Under the pieces are notes generated by a model, which did no database searches, had not been told where the DNA came from, and saw nothing but the letters and a program-made list of their open reading frames with translations. 25,488 bases of DNA from Bordetella parapertussis (GTDB taxonomy: Bacteria > Pseudomonadota > Gammaproteobacteria > Burkholderiales > Burkholderiaceae_D), in contig CAMCXB010000034.1 in assembly GCA_945883145.1 (NCBI GenBank), forward strand, positions 1 to 25,488, in the 5' to 3' direction. Below, in pieces: positions 8,868 through 16,454 of this stretch (position 1 is the first letter of the stretch; the number at the start of each line of letters is the position of its first letter). Both the position numbers and the translations under genes were made by a program.

Positions 8868-10055
8868 ATGCATTTAAACGGTAAACACATCGTCTTAGGT
8901 CTCACAGGTGGCGTCGCTTGTTATAAAGCTGCGGAGTTAGCACGCGCGCTGATTAAAGCCGGTGCTTCAGTACAAGTTGTGATGACTGAAGCAGCACGGC
9001 ATTTCATTACACCTGTGACTATGCAGGCATTAACTGGCAAGCCAGTATTTACCGATCAGTGGGACAGCCGTATCAGCAATAACATGGCGCATATTGATCT
9101 CACACGACATGCTGATGCTATTTTAATTGCTCCCTGCTCTGCCGATTTCATGCGCAAACTAGTGCATGGTGCAGCTGATGATTTACTCTCCACTCTCTGT
9201 CTTGCACGTCCAAGCACTGTGCCTTTGTTAGTCGCACCAGCTATGAATGTAGAAATGTGGGAGAACCCTGCAACGCAACGCAATGTAATTCAGCTTAAAC
9301 AAGATGGCGTGACCTTATGTGGACCTACAACAGGTGAACAAGCCTGTGGTGAAACAGGCTTAGGTCGCATGCTAGAACCTGAACAGCTGTTGGAGATGCT
9401 GCTCGCATTTTTTCAGCCTAAGTTATTTCAGTCTAAAAAAGTATTAATTACTGCTGGCCCCACCTTTGAACCGATAGATCCTGTACGTGGCATTACCAAT
9501 CTCTCTTCTGGAAAAATGGGGTATGCCTTAGCACGCGCAGTACACGCGGCTGGTGCTGAGGTGACTTTGGTGAGTGGCCCTACTGCATTACCTGCACCCT
9601 ACGGCATCAAGATGGTATCTGTCATGACTGCACGTGATATGTATGACGCTGTGATGGCGCATGTCGCGCAGCAAGATATTTTCATTGCTGTTGCTGCTGT
9701 TGCAGACTGGCGTGTCAGTGAAGTGAGTCAGAAGAAAATAAAAAAACAAAATGGCGCATCACCAGAATTACAGTTTGAGCAAAACCCCGATATCTTAGCC
9801 GCTGTAGCAGCGCTACCTAAACCACCTTATTGCGTAGGATTCGCCGCAGAATCTGAAAATCTTTTGGAATACGGCCGCACTAAGCGCGAGAAAAAAGGCA
9901 TTCCTCTTCTGGTCGGCAATATAGGACCACAAACTTTCGGTAAAGACGAAAATGAACTCGTGCTGTTCGATGCGCAAGGCCATCATGCATTAGGACGCGC
10001 CGATAAAGATACGCTTGCTCAACAACTCATAGCTGAAATTGCACGCAGACTGTAG
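8868..10055 (+). CDS. coaBC: Bifunctional phosphopantothenoylcysteine synthetase/decarboxylase
   Basis: It joins cysteine to 4'-phosphopantothenate and decarboxylates the product to 4'-phosphopantetheine, two steps of coenzyme A synthesis. The protein has 395 residues. The flavin-dependent CoaC domain occupies about 1-185, with the catalytic histidine H75 in NNMAHIDL, the PAMNVEMW motif at 124-131, and the active-site cysteine C160 in EQACGETG. The CoaB domain follows from about residue 190, with ITAGPT at 194-199, N211 in ITNLSSGKMG, and the lysine-rich segment after AAVADWRV. Both activities look intact. It sits 18 bases after lspA and 49 before dut; the coaBC-dut pairing is common in proteobacteria. 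Confidence 0.97.
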   Translation: MHLNGKHIVLGLTGGVACYKAAELARALIKAGASVQVVMTEAARHFITPVTMQALTGKPVFTDQWDSRISNNMAHIDLTRHADAILIAPCSADFMRKLVHGAADDLLSTLCLARPSTVPLLVAPAMNVEMWENPATQRNVIQLKQDGVTLCGPTTGEQACGETGLGRMLEPEQLLEMLLAFFQPKLFQSKKVLITAGPTFEPIDPVRGITNLSSGKMGYALARAVHAAGAEVTLVSGPTALPAPYGIKMVSVMTARDMYDAVMAHVAQQDIFIAVAAVADWRVSEVSQKKIKKQNGASPELQFEQNPDILAAVAALPKPPYCVGFAAESENLLEYGRTKREKKGIPLLVGNIGPQTFGKDENELVLFDAQGHHALGRADKDTLAQQLIAEIARRL

Positions 10056-10104
10056 AGCTGTATTTTTTTAATCAACTTCCAGTTTAAAAAAGAAGAAGCA
10101 TAAG

Positions 10105-10554
10105 ATGAAAACTATAGACATTAAAATTCTTGACCCACGTATGAAAGATCAGTTACCTGCTTATGCAACTGCAGGTAGTGCCGGTTTAGATTTACGTGCT
10201 TGCATCAACGAAGCCTTGCATATACAACCTGGAACCACCCATCTCATACCAACTGGTCTTGCTATTCACTTAGCTGATCCTGCTTATGCTGCGATGATTT
10301 TGCCGCGTAGTGGCTTGGGTCATAAACATGGCATCGTACTAGGCAATTTAGTTGGCTTGATTGATTCAGATTATCAAGGCGAATTAATGGTCTCTACATG
10401 GAATCGCGGCAGTACTGAATTTGTACTCAACCCTTTGGATAGATTGGCGCAATTAGTCATCGTACCTGTATTACAAGTTGGCTTTAATATGGTTGATGAA
10501 TTTGATTCCAGCTCACGTGGCGCCGGTGGCTTTGGCAGCACTGGAAAAAAATAA
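10105..10554 (+). CDS. dut: dUTP pyrophosphatase (dUTPase)
   Basis: It hydrolyses dUTP to dUMP and pyrophosphate, keeping uracil out of DNA and supplying dUMP for thymidylate synthesis. At 149 residues it is a standard trimeric dUTPase subunit. Visible motifs are AGLDLRA (26-32), PRSGLGHKHGI (67-77), GLIDSDYQGEL (84-94, including the catalytic aspartate region), RLAQLVI (113-119) and the C-terminal P-loop-like GAGGFGSTG (139-147). A purine-rich AAGAAG precedes the ATG. The next gene begins 28 bases after the stop. Confidence 0.97.
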   Translation: MKTIDIKILDPRMKDQLPAYATAGSAGLDLRACINEALHIQPGTTHLIPTGLAIHLADPAYAAMILPRSGLGHKHGIVLGNLVGLIDSDYQGELMVSTWNRGSTEFVLNPLDRLAQLVIVPVLQVGFNMVDEFDSSSRGAGGFGSTGKK

Positions 10555-10559
10555 AGTTA

Positions 10560-10579
10560 TGATCCTAAGCAAAGGATCA
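10560..10579 (+). promoter_or_regulatory. Hairpin containing the ribosome binding site of the M48-like lipoprotein gene
   Basis: TGATCCT (10560-10566) and AGGATCA (10573-10579) form a perfect 7-bp stem with a six-base loop AAGCAA. The AAAGGA ribosome site (10571-10576), six bases before the ATG at 10583, is therefore mostly inside the stem. It could reduce translation of this last operon gene relative to dut. The stem is short and its effect is unproven. Confidence 0.35.
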
Positions 10580-10582
10580 GCT

Positions 10583-11677
10583 ATGTACGGCATTCCGACA
10601 GAAACGCATAAACTCATCGCTGCAAAAGCTCATGCCACGCAGCGATTTTTTTGTGCGCCTCAATCTCAACACTTAAAAATAATTTTTCTTGGTTTTTTTT
10701 GTAGCCTTTTACAGGCTTGTTCTAGCAGCGTGCTGCAGCTTGAGCGTCATACCTCTAACAATCAACAAGATGAATTATCTCGCTACGTTGCCAATCAAGA
10801 AAAGCTCTATCGTATCGCCGCTCCTCTGCTTGTGAAGAATGCGCCCCTATGTAAATCCGCAACGCGAAATATCATGGGGTTTACAGCAAAAAATCAATAT
10901 TCCTATTCTTCCGAACTTGCTCAGACCGCAAACAAACTTTTTAACTTAACTGATCACTTACAAGTGGTGAGTATTTTAGAAGGTGGTGGTGCTGAACGAG
11001 CAGGTATACGGCGTGGTGATATTTTTTTAAAAGCACAAAATCAAACTATTCCAATTGGCATGAATGCAGAAATAGAGACGGCACGACTCCTAAGCACACT
11101 CATGTCGCACAGCGCTAATATACCCATCTCTATTGAACGCAACAAGCAAGTTTATAACTTCAATATCCCACTCACCTTAGCCTGTGCGTTTAATCTAGAA
11201 CTTGGTAATAGTGATGTGATTCATGCTTTTAATGATGGGCGACGCATACTCATCACACGTGGCATGCTGCAAGTCCTGAACATAGATGCAGAACTAGCCG
11301 CCATCATTGCCCGTGAAATAGCGCACAGTGCACTTAAACATAGCGCTTCATTACAGATGACTGTTAGTACAGCACAAGCAATCGATGGATTAATTCCTGT
11401 CTTGCGAAATAATGCAGGCGATGCGGCGTTCAAAGATTTAAAAGCAATGCCATCTAATCTCGATCAAGCTGCTGATCGTGTGGCAATTGCCATGTTAGTC
11501 AGAGCGGGATATGAAGCAGAACAGCTCCCTCTCACACTACAAAAATTAGCTGCAATCAAGAATAATGAAAAATATACAGTAGCACATCCGCTCACTAGTG
11601 AACGACTAAGACTGATGCAAGACATTATTGTGCAGATCAAACAAAAAACATCGACTGGAAAATCTTCAGCGCCTTAA
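10583..11677 (+). CDS. PDZ-containing M48-like lipoprotein with altered zinc motif
   Basis: A 364-residue protein of the M48 metallopeptidase family, probably anchored in a membrane facing the periplasm. I chose the ATG at 10583 because AAAGGA lies six bases upstream; the frame is open from 10478, inside dut. After a long polar lead, a hydrophobic stretch (about 31-45) ends in LLQAC, a lipobox with C46 as the lipidated residue and serine at +2, which favours the outer membrane. A PDZ domain (about 125-190) contains GGGAERAGIRRGD. The peptidase-like region follows. Where active members have HExxH, this protein has R244-E-I-A-H248, and the third-ligand motif ExxxD reads D294-Q-A-A-D298. The codon is CGT, one change from a histidine codon. 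I infer weakened or absent zinc catalysis, so it may be a chaperone-like or regulatory pseudopeptidase. It is the last gene of the ribF-dut run. Confidence 0.75.
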   Translation: MYGIPTETHKLIAAKAHATQRFFCAPQSQHLKIIFLGFFCSLLQACSSSVLQLERHTSNNQQDELSRYVANQEKLYRIAAPLLVKNAPLCKSATRNIMGFTAKNQYSYSSELAQTANKLFNLTDHLQVVSILEGGGAERAGIRRGDIFLKAQNQTIPIGMNAEIETARLLSTLMSHSANIPISIERNKQVYNFNIPLTLACAFNLELGNSDVIHAFNDGRRILITRGMLQVLNIDAELAAIIAREIAHSALKHSASLQMTVSTAQAIDGLIPVLRNNAGDAAFKDLKAMPSNLDQAADRVAIAMLVRAGYEAEQLPLTLQKLAAIKNNEKYTVAHPLTSERLRLMQDIIVQIKQKTSTGKSSAP

Positions 11678-11790
11678 TTGTAATTTACTCGTACGAATAC
11701 GCTGCGCTATTTGTATCTACAGATATGACAACCATGTCTTTCATACGGCACAAGCTATTTAGCCATTCGTGCGTTTCAATGATCGAATTT

Positions 11791-11820
11791 GTAGGGACGA
11801 TTAGCGTCGCGTAATCGTCC
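11791..11820. repeat. REP-like palindromic element (TTAGCG...GCGTAA core)
   Basis: GGACGATTA (11795-11803) and TAATCGTCC (11812-11820) form a perfect 9-bp stem around the loop GCGTCGCG. The core TTAGCG-NN-GCGTAA with a preceding GTAGG matches a hairpin type that recurs as dispersed REP sequences in many proteobacterial genomes, often linked to RAYT (TnpA-REP) transposases. Only this copy is seen in the window. It lies in the 227-base gap between the convergent lipoprotein and clpA genes, a usual place for REP sequences. The link to REP/RAYT comes from memory of the motif, not from a search. Confidence 0.55.
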
Positions 11821-11852
11821 GCACAATACCTCATTCACATATGGGGGCACAT

Positions 11853-11891
11853 AAAAAAACCCAGCTCACTTACACAGTGGCTGGGTTTTTT
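11853..11891. terminator. Bidirectional rho-independent terminator between the lipoprotein gene and clpA
   Basis: A run of seven A is followed by CCCAGC-T-CAC, the loop TTACACA, GTG-GCTGGG and six T. The stem is 6 bp plus 3 bp with one bulged T. It lies just past the clpA stop (minus strand) and after the plus-strand lipoprotein gene, so it can serve both. Confidence 0.85.
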
Positions 11892-11904
11892 ATCGAAGAA
11901 GAGA

Positions 11905-14205
11905 TTACTCTACTTCTGCTGCTTCTTGGGGTGGTGCTGCTGGCGGTGCATCACCTTCGCTAAATGCCAGTTTGATCTCGTCTTTATCGTCAATATCAAC
12001 TGTCACACGACCACCTGATACCAACTTACCGAACAGGAGTTCATCCGCTAATCCTTTACGTATCATGTCTTGAATCAGACGTGACATAGGACGGGCACCC
12101 ATGAGAGGGTCAAAGCCTTTCTTAGCAAGGAATTTACGTAAATCCTCTGTGAAGACGGCTTCCACTTTTTTCTCATGTAATTGCTCTTCAAGCTGCATGA
12201 GGAATTTATCCACCACACGCAGAATGATGTCTTCATCCAATGCTTTAAAGCTAATAATGGAATCAAGTCGGTTACGGAATTCAGGTGTGAACATGCGCTT
12301 GATGTCAGCCATTTCATCACCAGCTTGCTTAGATTCCGTGAAGCCCATAGAACGCTTTTGCAAACTTTCCGCACCAGCATTCGTAGTCATGACAATAATC
12401 ACATTACGGAAATCAGCTTTACGGCCGTTATTGTCTGTCAGCGTGCCATGATCCATCACTTGCAAGAGGATATTGAAAATATCAGGATGCGCTTTTTCAA
12501 TTTCATCCAATAACAATACTGAGTGCGGCTTCTTCGTAATGGCTTCTGTGAGCAATCCACCTTGATCAAATCCCACATAACCTGGAGGCGCGCCAATTAA
12601 ACGGCTGACTGCATGACGCTCCATGTATTCCGACATATCAAAGCGAATCAACTCTATGCCCATGATGAAGGACAGTTGTTTTGCAACCTCTGTCTTACCC
12701 ACACCTGTTGGGCCAGAGAACAAGAAAGATCCAATCGGTTTATCTGTTTTACCTAAACCAGCACGTGCCATCTTGATTGCAGAGGCCAACGCTTCAATTG
12801 CTGGCTCTTGACCAAACACCACATTTTTCAAATCGCGTTCTATGGTCTGCAGCTTGCTGCGATCATCTTGCGAAATAGATTGCGGCGGAATACGCGCAAT
12901 TTTAGAAATGATTTCTTCTATCTCTAATTTGCCTATGGTTTTCTTTTGCTTGGACTTAGGCAGTATGCGTTGTGCTGCACCAGCTTCATCAATGACATCA
13001 ATCGCCTTATCTGGCAAATGTCTGTCATTAATAAAACGTGCTGACAACTCAGCTGCTGATGTCAAAGCAGAAGCAGAATATTTCACACCATGATGTTCTT
13101 CAAAACGTGATTTCAATCCGCGCAAGATTTGCACAGTCTGTTCAACGCTAGGTTCATTCACATCAATTTTTTGGAATCTACGTGACAACGCATGATCTTT
13201 TTCAAACACACCACGGTATTCATTGAAAGTCGTTGCACCTATACACTTCAGCTGACCGCTTGAAAGAGCAGGCTTCAATAAGTTTGATGCATCTAATGTT
13301 CCACCTGATGCAGATCCAGCACCAATAATGGTGTGTATCTCATCAATAAATAAAACACCATTGGGATTTTCTTTTAGCTGTTTTAAAACAGCTTTCAAAC
13401 GCTGCTCAAAATCACCGCGATATTTAGTGCCCGCTAACAACGCGCCCATATCCAATGAATAAACTACAGCGTTTTGTAAAATTTCAGGTACATCGCCCTG
13501 CGTCACACGCCATGCTAAACCTTCCGCTATTGCGGTTTTACCCACTCCAGCTTCACCGACTAACAAAGGATTATTTTTACGTCTACGGCACAAGGTTTGA
13601 ATAACACGTTCAACTTCTGCTTCACGACCAATCAATGGATCGATCTTACCTTCAGCAGCAAGCTTGTTGAGGTTTTGCGTAAACTGATCAAGTGCACTTT
13701 CTTTTTGTGGCACTTCTGCTTGTGCTTCCTCTGCACCATCTACTGCTTTTTGCGGTTCAGATTGATTGTCTTTACGCACACCGTGAGAGATAAAATTTAC
13801 GACGTCTAAACGTGTCACACCTTGCTGATGCAAGTAGTACACAGCATGCGAATCTTTTTCGCCAAAAATAGCGACCAGTACATTTGCACCTGTCACTTCT
13901 TTTTTGCCATTTGAGGCTGACTGTACATGCATGATCGCTCGTTGGATCACCCGCTGAAAGCCTAGTGTTGGTTGGGTATCGACTTCACTCGAACCGGGAA
14001 CGGTCGGTGTGTTATCGCTAATGAAATTAGTTAAGGTCTTGCGAATATCATCGATATTCACAGCGCATGCGCGCATGACCTCAGCAGCAGAGGGATTATC
14101 GAGCAATGCTAATAGCAAATGCTCAACGGTGATGAACTCATGTCGTGCTTGTCGCGCTTCGACAAAAGCCATATGTAAACTAACTTCAAGTTCCTGGGCA
14201 ATCAT
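11905..14205 (-). CDS. clpA: ATP-dependent Clp protease ATP-binding subunit ClpA
   Basis: An AAA+ unfoldase that feeds substrates to ClpP and works with the adaptor ClpS. With the ATG at 14205 it has 766 residues (E. coli about 758). The N-domain (about 1-145) binds ClpS. The first AAA+ module has Walker A GEAGVGKT at 217-224 and Walker B VLFIDE at 284-289. The second has GPTGVGKT at 498-505 and LLLDE near 564-568. The ClpP-docking tripeptide, usually [LIV]-G-[FL], reads MGF here. The C-terminus is Ala/Pro/Glu-rich. The frame opens six codons earlier, but GGAGGA seven to eight bases before 14205 fixes the start. That ATG overlaps the clpS stop as ATGA, implying translational coupling. No clpP is present in the window. 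Confidence 0.97.
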   Translation of the reverse strand: MIAQELEVSLHMAFVEARQARHEFITVEHLLLALLDNPSAAEVMRACAVNIDDIRKTLTNFISDNTPTVPGSSEVDTQPTLGFQRVIQRAIMHVQSASNGKKEVTGANVLVAIFGEKDSHAVYYLHQQGVTRLDVVNFISHGVRKDNQSEPQKAVDGAEEAQAEVPQKESALDQFTQNLNKLAAEGKIDPLIGREAEVERVIQTLCRRRKNNPLLVGEAGVGKTAIAEGLAWRVTQGDVPEILQNAVVYSLDMGALLAGTKYRGDFEQRLKAVLKQLKENPNGVLFIDEIHTIIGAGSASGGTLDASNLLKPALSSGQLKCIGATTFNEYRGVFEKDHALSRRFQKIDVNEPSVEQTVQILRGLKSRFEEHHGVKYSASALTSAAELSARFINDRHLPDKAIDVIDEAGAAQRILPKSKQKKTIGKLEIEEIISKIARIPPQSISQDDRSKLQTIERDLKNVVFGQEPAIEALASAIKMARAGLGKTDKPIGSFLFSGPTGVGKTEVAKQLSFIMGIELIRFDMSEYMERHAVSRLIGAPPGYVGFDQGGLLTEAITKKPHSVLLLDEIEKAHPDIFNILLQVMDHGTLTDNNGRKADFRNVIIVMTTNAGAESLQKRSMGFTESKQAGDEMADIKRMFTPEFRNRLDSIISFKALDEDIILRVVDKFLMQLEEQLHEKKVEAVFTEDLRKFLAKKGFDPLMGARPMSRLIQDMIRKGLADELLFGKLVSGGRVTVDIDDKDEIKLAFSEGDAPPAAPPQEAAEVE

Positions 14206-14516
14206 GCTTCCTCCATCACGCACTGCAAGGGGTGTCCCGCTTTTCTAGCGTGGGTTAATACAAGCTCTACTTTGGTACTGGCGATATCTTTAGGATAAAC
14301 ACCACATAACCCTCTTCCATCACGGTGCACTTTGAGCATGATGTGCGTCGCGGTCTCGCGGTCCTTATTGAAATACTCCTGAATAACAGCCACCACAAAC
14401 TCCATAGGCGTGTAGTCATCATTCATCAGTAAAACCTGATACATCGGTGGCGGTTTTACCGCCTGCTTCTGCTCCTTGCGTACAAGGACAGTGCCATTAT
14501 CTTCCCTAGTTGCCAT
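14202..14516 (-). CDS. clpS: ClpS, N-degron adaptor of ClpAP
   Basis: A 104-residue adaptor that binds proteins with destabilising N-terminal residues (Leu, Phe, Trp, Tyr) and delivers them to ClpA; it also blocks ClpA autodegradation. A flexible, charged N-terminal tail of about 22 residues precedes the core. The substrate-pocket residues are recognisable: N32 and D33 in MNDDYTPMEF, M38 as gatekeeper, and H64 in KVHRDGRGLCGVY. Length is family-typical. No good Shine-Dalgarno precedes the ATG at 14516. The gene ends in an ATGA overlap with clpA and its last codons contain the clpA ribosome site. It is divergent from the cold-shock gene, an order also known from E. coli (clpA-clpS-cspD). Confidence 0.97.
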   Translation of the reverse strand: MATREDNGTVLVRKEQKQAVKPPPMYQVLLMNDDYTPMEFVVAVIQEYFNKDRETATHIMLKVHRDGRGLCGVYPKDIASTKVELVLTHARKAGHPLQCVMEEA

Positions 14517-14688
14517 GCGTCTATTCTAATGCGTCCGTCAATTTGCGTAACAGTCAAAATCTGCAATATCCGACCGTCTTCAGATATTACGCCCTTTCCT
14601 GATAGTGCGCAGATTACGGCCAATTTGCCCTTACTAACCCCATTTATTTCGGGCAGACGGGCTCAGTCTAGCACTTTATGCAAGTGAC

Positions 14689-14717
14689 TTGACTTTTCTA
14701 TTTTTTACGCAAACAAT
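14689..14717 (+). promoter_or_regulatory. Candidate promoter of the cold-shock gene
   Basis: TTGACT (14689-14694, five of six matches to the -35 consensus), 17 bases, then AACAAT (14712-14717, four of six matches to the -10). It would give a leader of about 120 bases, long for a small gene but usual for cspA-type genes, whose leaders act in cold-dependent expression. Confidence 0.5.
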
Positions 14718-14770
14718 GGCAAATATCGATTATTGCTTATTGGCAATATCGACATGGAGGGGCAATATTA
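14718..14770 (+). promoter_or_regulatory. Structured leader of the cold-shock gene with repeated GGCAATAT motif
   Basis: Just downstream of the candidate -10, TCGATTATTGC (14726-14736) can pair with GCAATATCGA (14743-14752) around the loop TTATTG, with one bulged T. The same segment contains three related direct copies: GGCAAATATCGA (14718), GGCAATATCGA (14742) and GGCAATATTA (14761). Either a 5' mRNA hairpin or a protein-binding site would fit. Confidence 0.4.
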
Positions 14771-14843
14771 GAGGGGGCAGCGTTACGCGAGCTTCTTGCT
14801 TTTAAGTCTCGTGTGATTGGTTATTTCTAGAAAGACCCTTTTT

Positions 14844-15047
14844 ATGGCAACAGGTACAGTCAAGTGGTTTAACGACGCTAAAGGCTTCGGCTTTATTACT
14901 CCTGACGATGGTGGCGAAGATCTCTTTGCACACTTCTCAGCAATTTCAATGAATGGCTTTAAGACCCTCAAAGAAGGTCAAAAAGTATCGTTCGAAGTAA
15001 CGCAAGGCCCTAAAGGCAAGCAGGCTTCTAACATCAATAACGTCTGA
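14844..15047 (+). CDS. CspA-family cold-shock protein
   Basis: A 67-residue single cold-shock domain that binds single-stranded RNA/DNA and melts RNA secondary structure. RNP1 is KGFGFI at 13-18 and RNP2 is DLFAHF at 26-31. The frame is open nine codons further upstream to 14817, but MATGTVKWFN is the invariant family start. The purine run before it (GAAAGA) is a weak ribosome site. Its position divergent from clpS recalls cspD of E. coli, while the sequence itself looks like the general CspA type, so I give no symbol. A rho-independent terminator follows 20 bases after the stop. Confidence 0.96.
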   Translation: MATGTVKWFNDAKGFGFITPDDGGEDLFAHFSAISMNGFKTLKEGQKVSFEVTQGPKGKQASNINNV

Positions 15048-15066
15048 TTACCCATTAGGCTCTACT

Positions 15067-15096
15067 TAAAACCCCCGCCACAATCGGGGGTTTTTT
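15067..15096. terminator. Rho-independent terminator after the cold-shock gene
   Basis: AACCCCCG (15070-15077), loop CCACAAT, CGGGGGTT (15085-15092), followed by a T run to 15096. The strong GC stem and T tract act on the plus strand; four A before the stem give a shorter T tract for icd transcripts on the minus strand. The remaining 104 bases to the icd stop hold nothing I recognise. Confidence 0.9.
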
Positions 15097-15200
15097 ATTG
15101 CCTAATGATTTTTCGTTAATAAGAAATTAAGATACGCAATACTCCGGCATCTCGAAACCACATTGCATGACTCCGTAATGCCAGAGGCTAGCAAAGAGAA

Positions 15201-16454
15201 TTACATATGCTCGATCATGACATCCCCAAAGCCTGAGCAAGACATCTGGGTAGAGCCTTCCATTAATCTAGCAAAGTCATAGGTCACTTTTTTGGATGCA
15301 ATGGATTTTTCCATGGAGCTGATAATCAGATCAGCCGCTTCAAACCAACCCATGTGGCGTAACATCATTTCAGCTGACAAAATCAGCGAACCTGGATTCA
15401 CATAGTCTTTGCCTGCATATTTTGGTGCTGTACCGTGAGTTGCTTCAAACATCGCCACTGAATCTGACAGATTCGCACCCGGAGCAATACCAATTCCGCC
15501 CACCTGAGCTGCGAGCGCATCAGAAATATAGTCACCATTTAAATTCAGGGTAGCAATCACACTGTACTCGTTTGGACGCAACAGAATCTGCTGCAAGAAC
15601 GCATCTGCGATCGCATCTTTCACAATGATGTCTTTACCGGTCTTAGGATTTTTGAATGTGCACCATGGGCCGCCATCAATTAGTTTCGCGCCAAATTCCT
15701 TCTGAGCCAAGGCATAACCCCAATCACGGAATCCACCCTCGGTGTATTTCATGATGTTGCCTTTGTGGACAATGGTCAGGGAAGGCTTATCGTTATCTAT
15801 CGTGTACTGAATTGCTTTGCGAACCAAACGCTCGGAACCTTCACGGGAAACTGGCTTAACACCAATCCCTGATGTTTCAGGGAAGCGGATTTTTTTCACG
15901 CCCATTTCCTTGATCAGGAAATCGATTACTTTTTTCGCGCCTTCTGATCCTTCTTGCCATTCGATACCAGCATAAATATCTTCCGAGTTCTCACGGAAAA
16001 TCACCATATCGGTTTTTTCTGGCTCACGCAGTGGTGAAGGCACGCCGGTGAAATAGCGCACTGGACGCAAACAAACATAGAGATCGAGTTCTTGACGCAA
16101 TGCGACGTTCAAAGAACGAATACCACCGCCCACTGGCGTGGTCAGCGGTCCTTTGATGGAGACTACATAGTCCTTCAACACCTTCAGGGTTTCTTCTGGC
16201 AGCCAAACATCAGGGCCATAAACTTGGGTTGATTTTTCACCTGCATAGATTTCCATCCAGCTGATTTTGCGCTTGCCGCCATAAGCTTTTTTGACTGCAG
16301 CATCAATTACCTTAATCATCACTGGGCTGATATCGACACCAGTGCCATCGCCTTCGATGTAAGGAATGATAGGGTTATCAGGAACCGTCAAAGAAAAATC
16401 GGCATTGACCGAAATTTGTTTGCCCTCTGTGGGCACTTTGATATGTTGATACAT
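15201..16454 (-). CDS. icd: Isocitrate dehydrogenase, NADP-dependent
   Basis: This TCA-cycle enzyme oxidatively decarboxylates isocitrate to 2-oxoglutarate with NADP. It has 417 residues from the ATG at 16454, nearly identical in length to E. coli Icd (416). The substrate loop is IRSLNVALRQ at 112-121. S114 corresponds to the serine that AceK phosphorylates in E. coli. RPVRYFTGVPSP and VIFRENSEDIYAGIEW follow, also E. coli-like. The frame is open 32 codons further upstream, but GGAG about nine bases before 16454 and the MYQHIKVP start fix the beginning. It converges with the cold-shock gene and is divergent from rluE, the same icd/rluE adjacency seen in E. coli. No aceK is in the window. Confidence 0.97.
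   Translation of the reverse strand: MYQHIKVPTEGKQISVNADFSLTVPDNPIIPYIEGDGTGVDISPVMIKVIDAAVKKAYGGKRKISWMEIYAGEKSTQVYGPDVWLPEETLKVLKDYVVSIKGPLTTPVGGGIRSLNVALRQELDLYVCLRPVRYFTGVPSPLREPEKTDMVIFRENSEDIYAGIEWQEGSEGAKKVIDFLIKEMGVKKIRFPETSGIGVKPVSREGSERLVRKAIQYTIDNDKPSLTIVHKGNIMKYTEGGFRDWGYALAQKEFGAKLIDGGPWCTFKNPKTGKDIIVKDAIADAFLQQILLRPNEYSVIATLNLNGDYISDALAAQVGGIGIAPGANLSDSVAMFEATHGTAPKYAGKDYVNPGSLILSAEMMLRHMGWFEAADLIISSMEKSIASKKVTYDFARLMEGSTQMSCSGFGDVMIEHM

Larger units (their letters stand above)
14517..14843. other. Divergent intergenic region clpS / cold-shock gene
   Basis: This 327-base gap must hold the clpS promoter (minus) and the cold-shock promoter and leader (plus). On the clpS side I see GATATTACGC (14583-14592), whose complement occurs split as GCGTAA (14545-14550) and ATATC (14566-14570), but no convincing promoter. 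The cold-shock side holds a plausible promoter at 14689-14717 and a structured leader, listed separately. No protein-coding frame or RNA gene was recognised. Confidence 0.6.

Noticed and set aside
10478..10582. Earlier start of the M48-like lipoprotein inside dut
   Set aside because: It would place over 60 residues before the signal sequence; AAAGGA correctly spaced before the ATG at 10583 is better.
12075..12513. Several overlapping open frames on both strands inside clpA
   Set aside because: They are out-of-frame readings of a conserved AAA+ gene, with no ribosome sites and no family resemblance.
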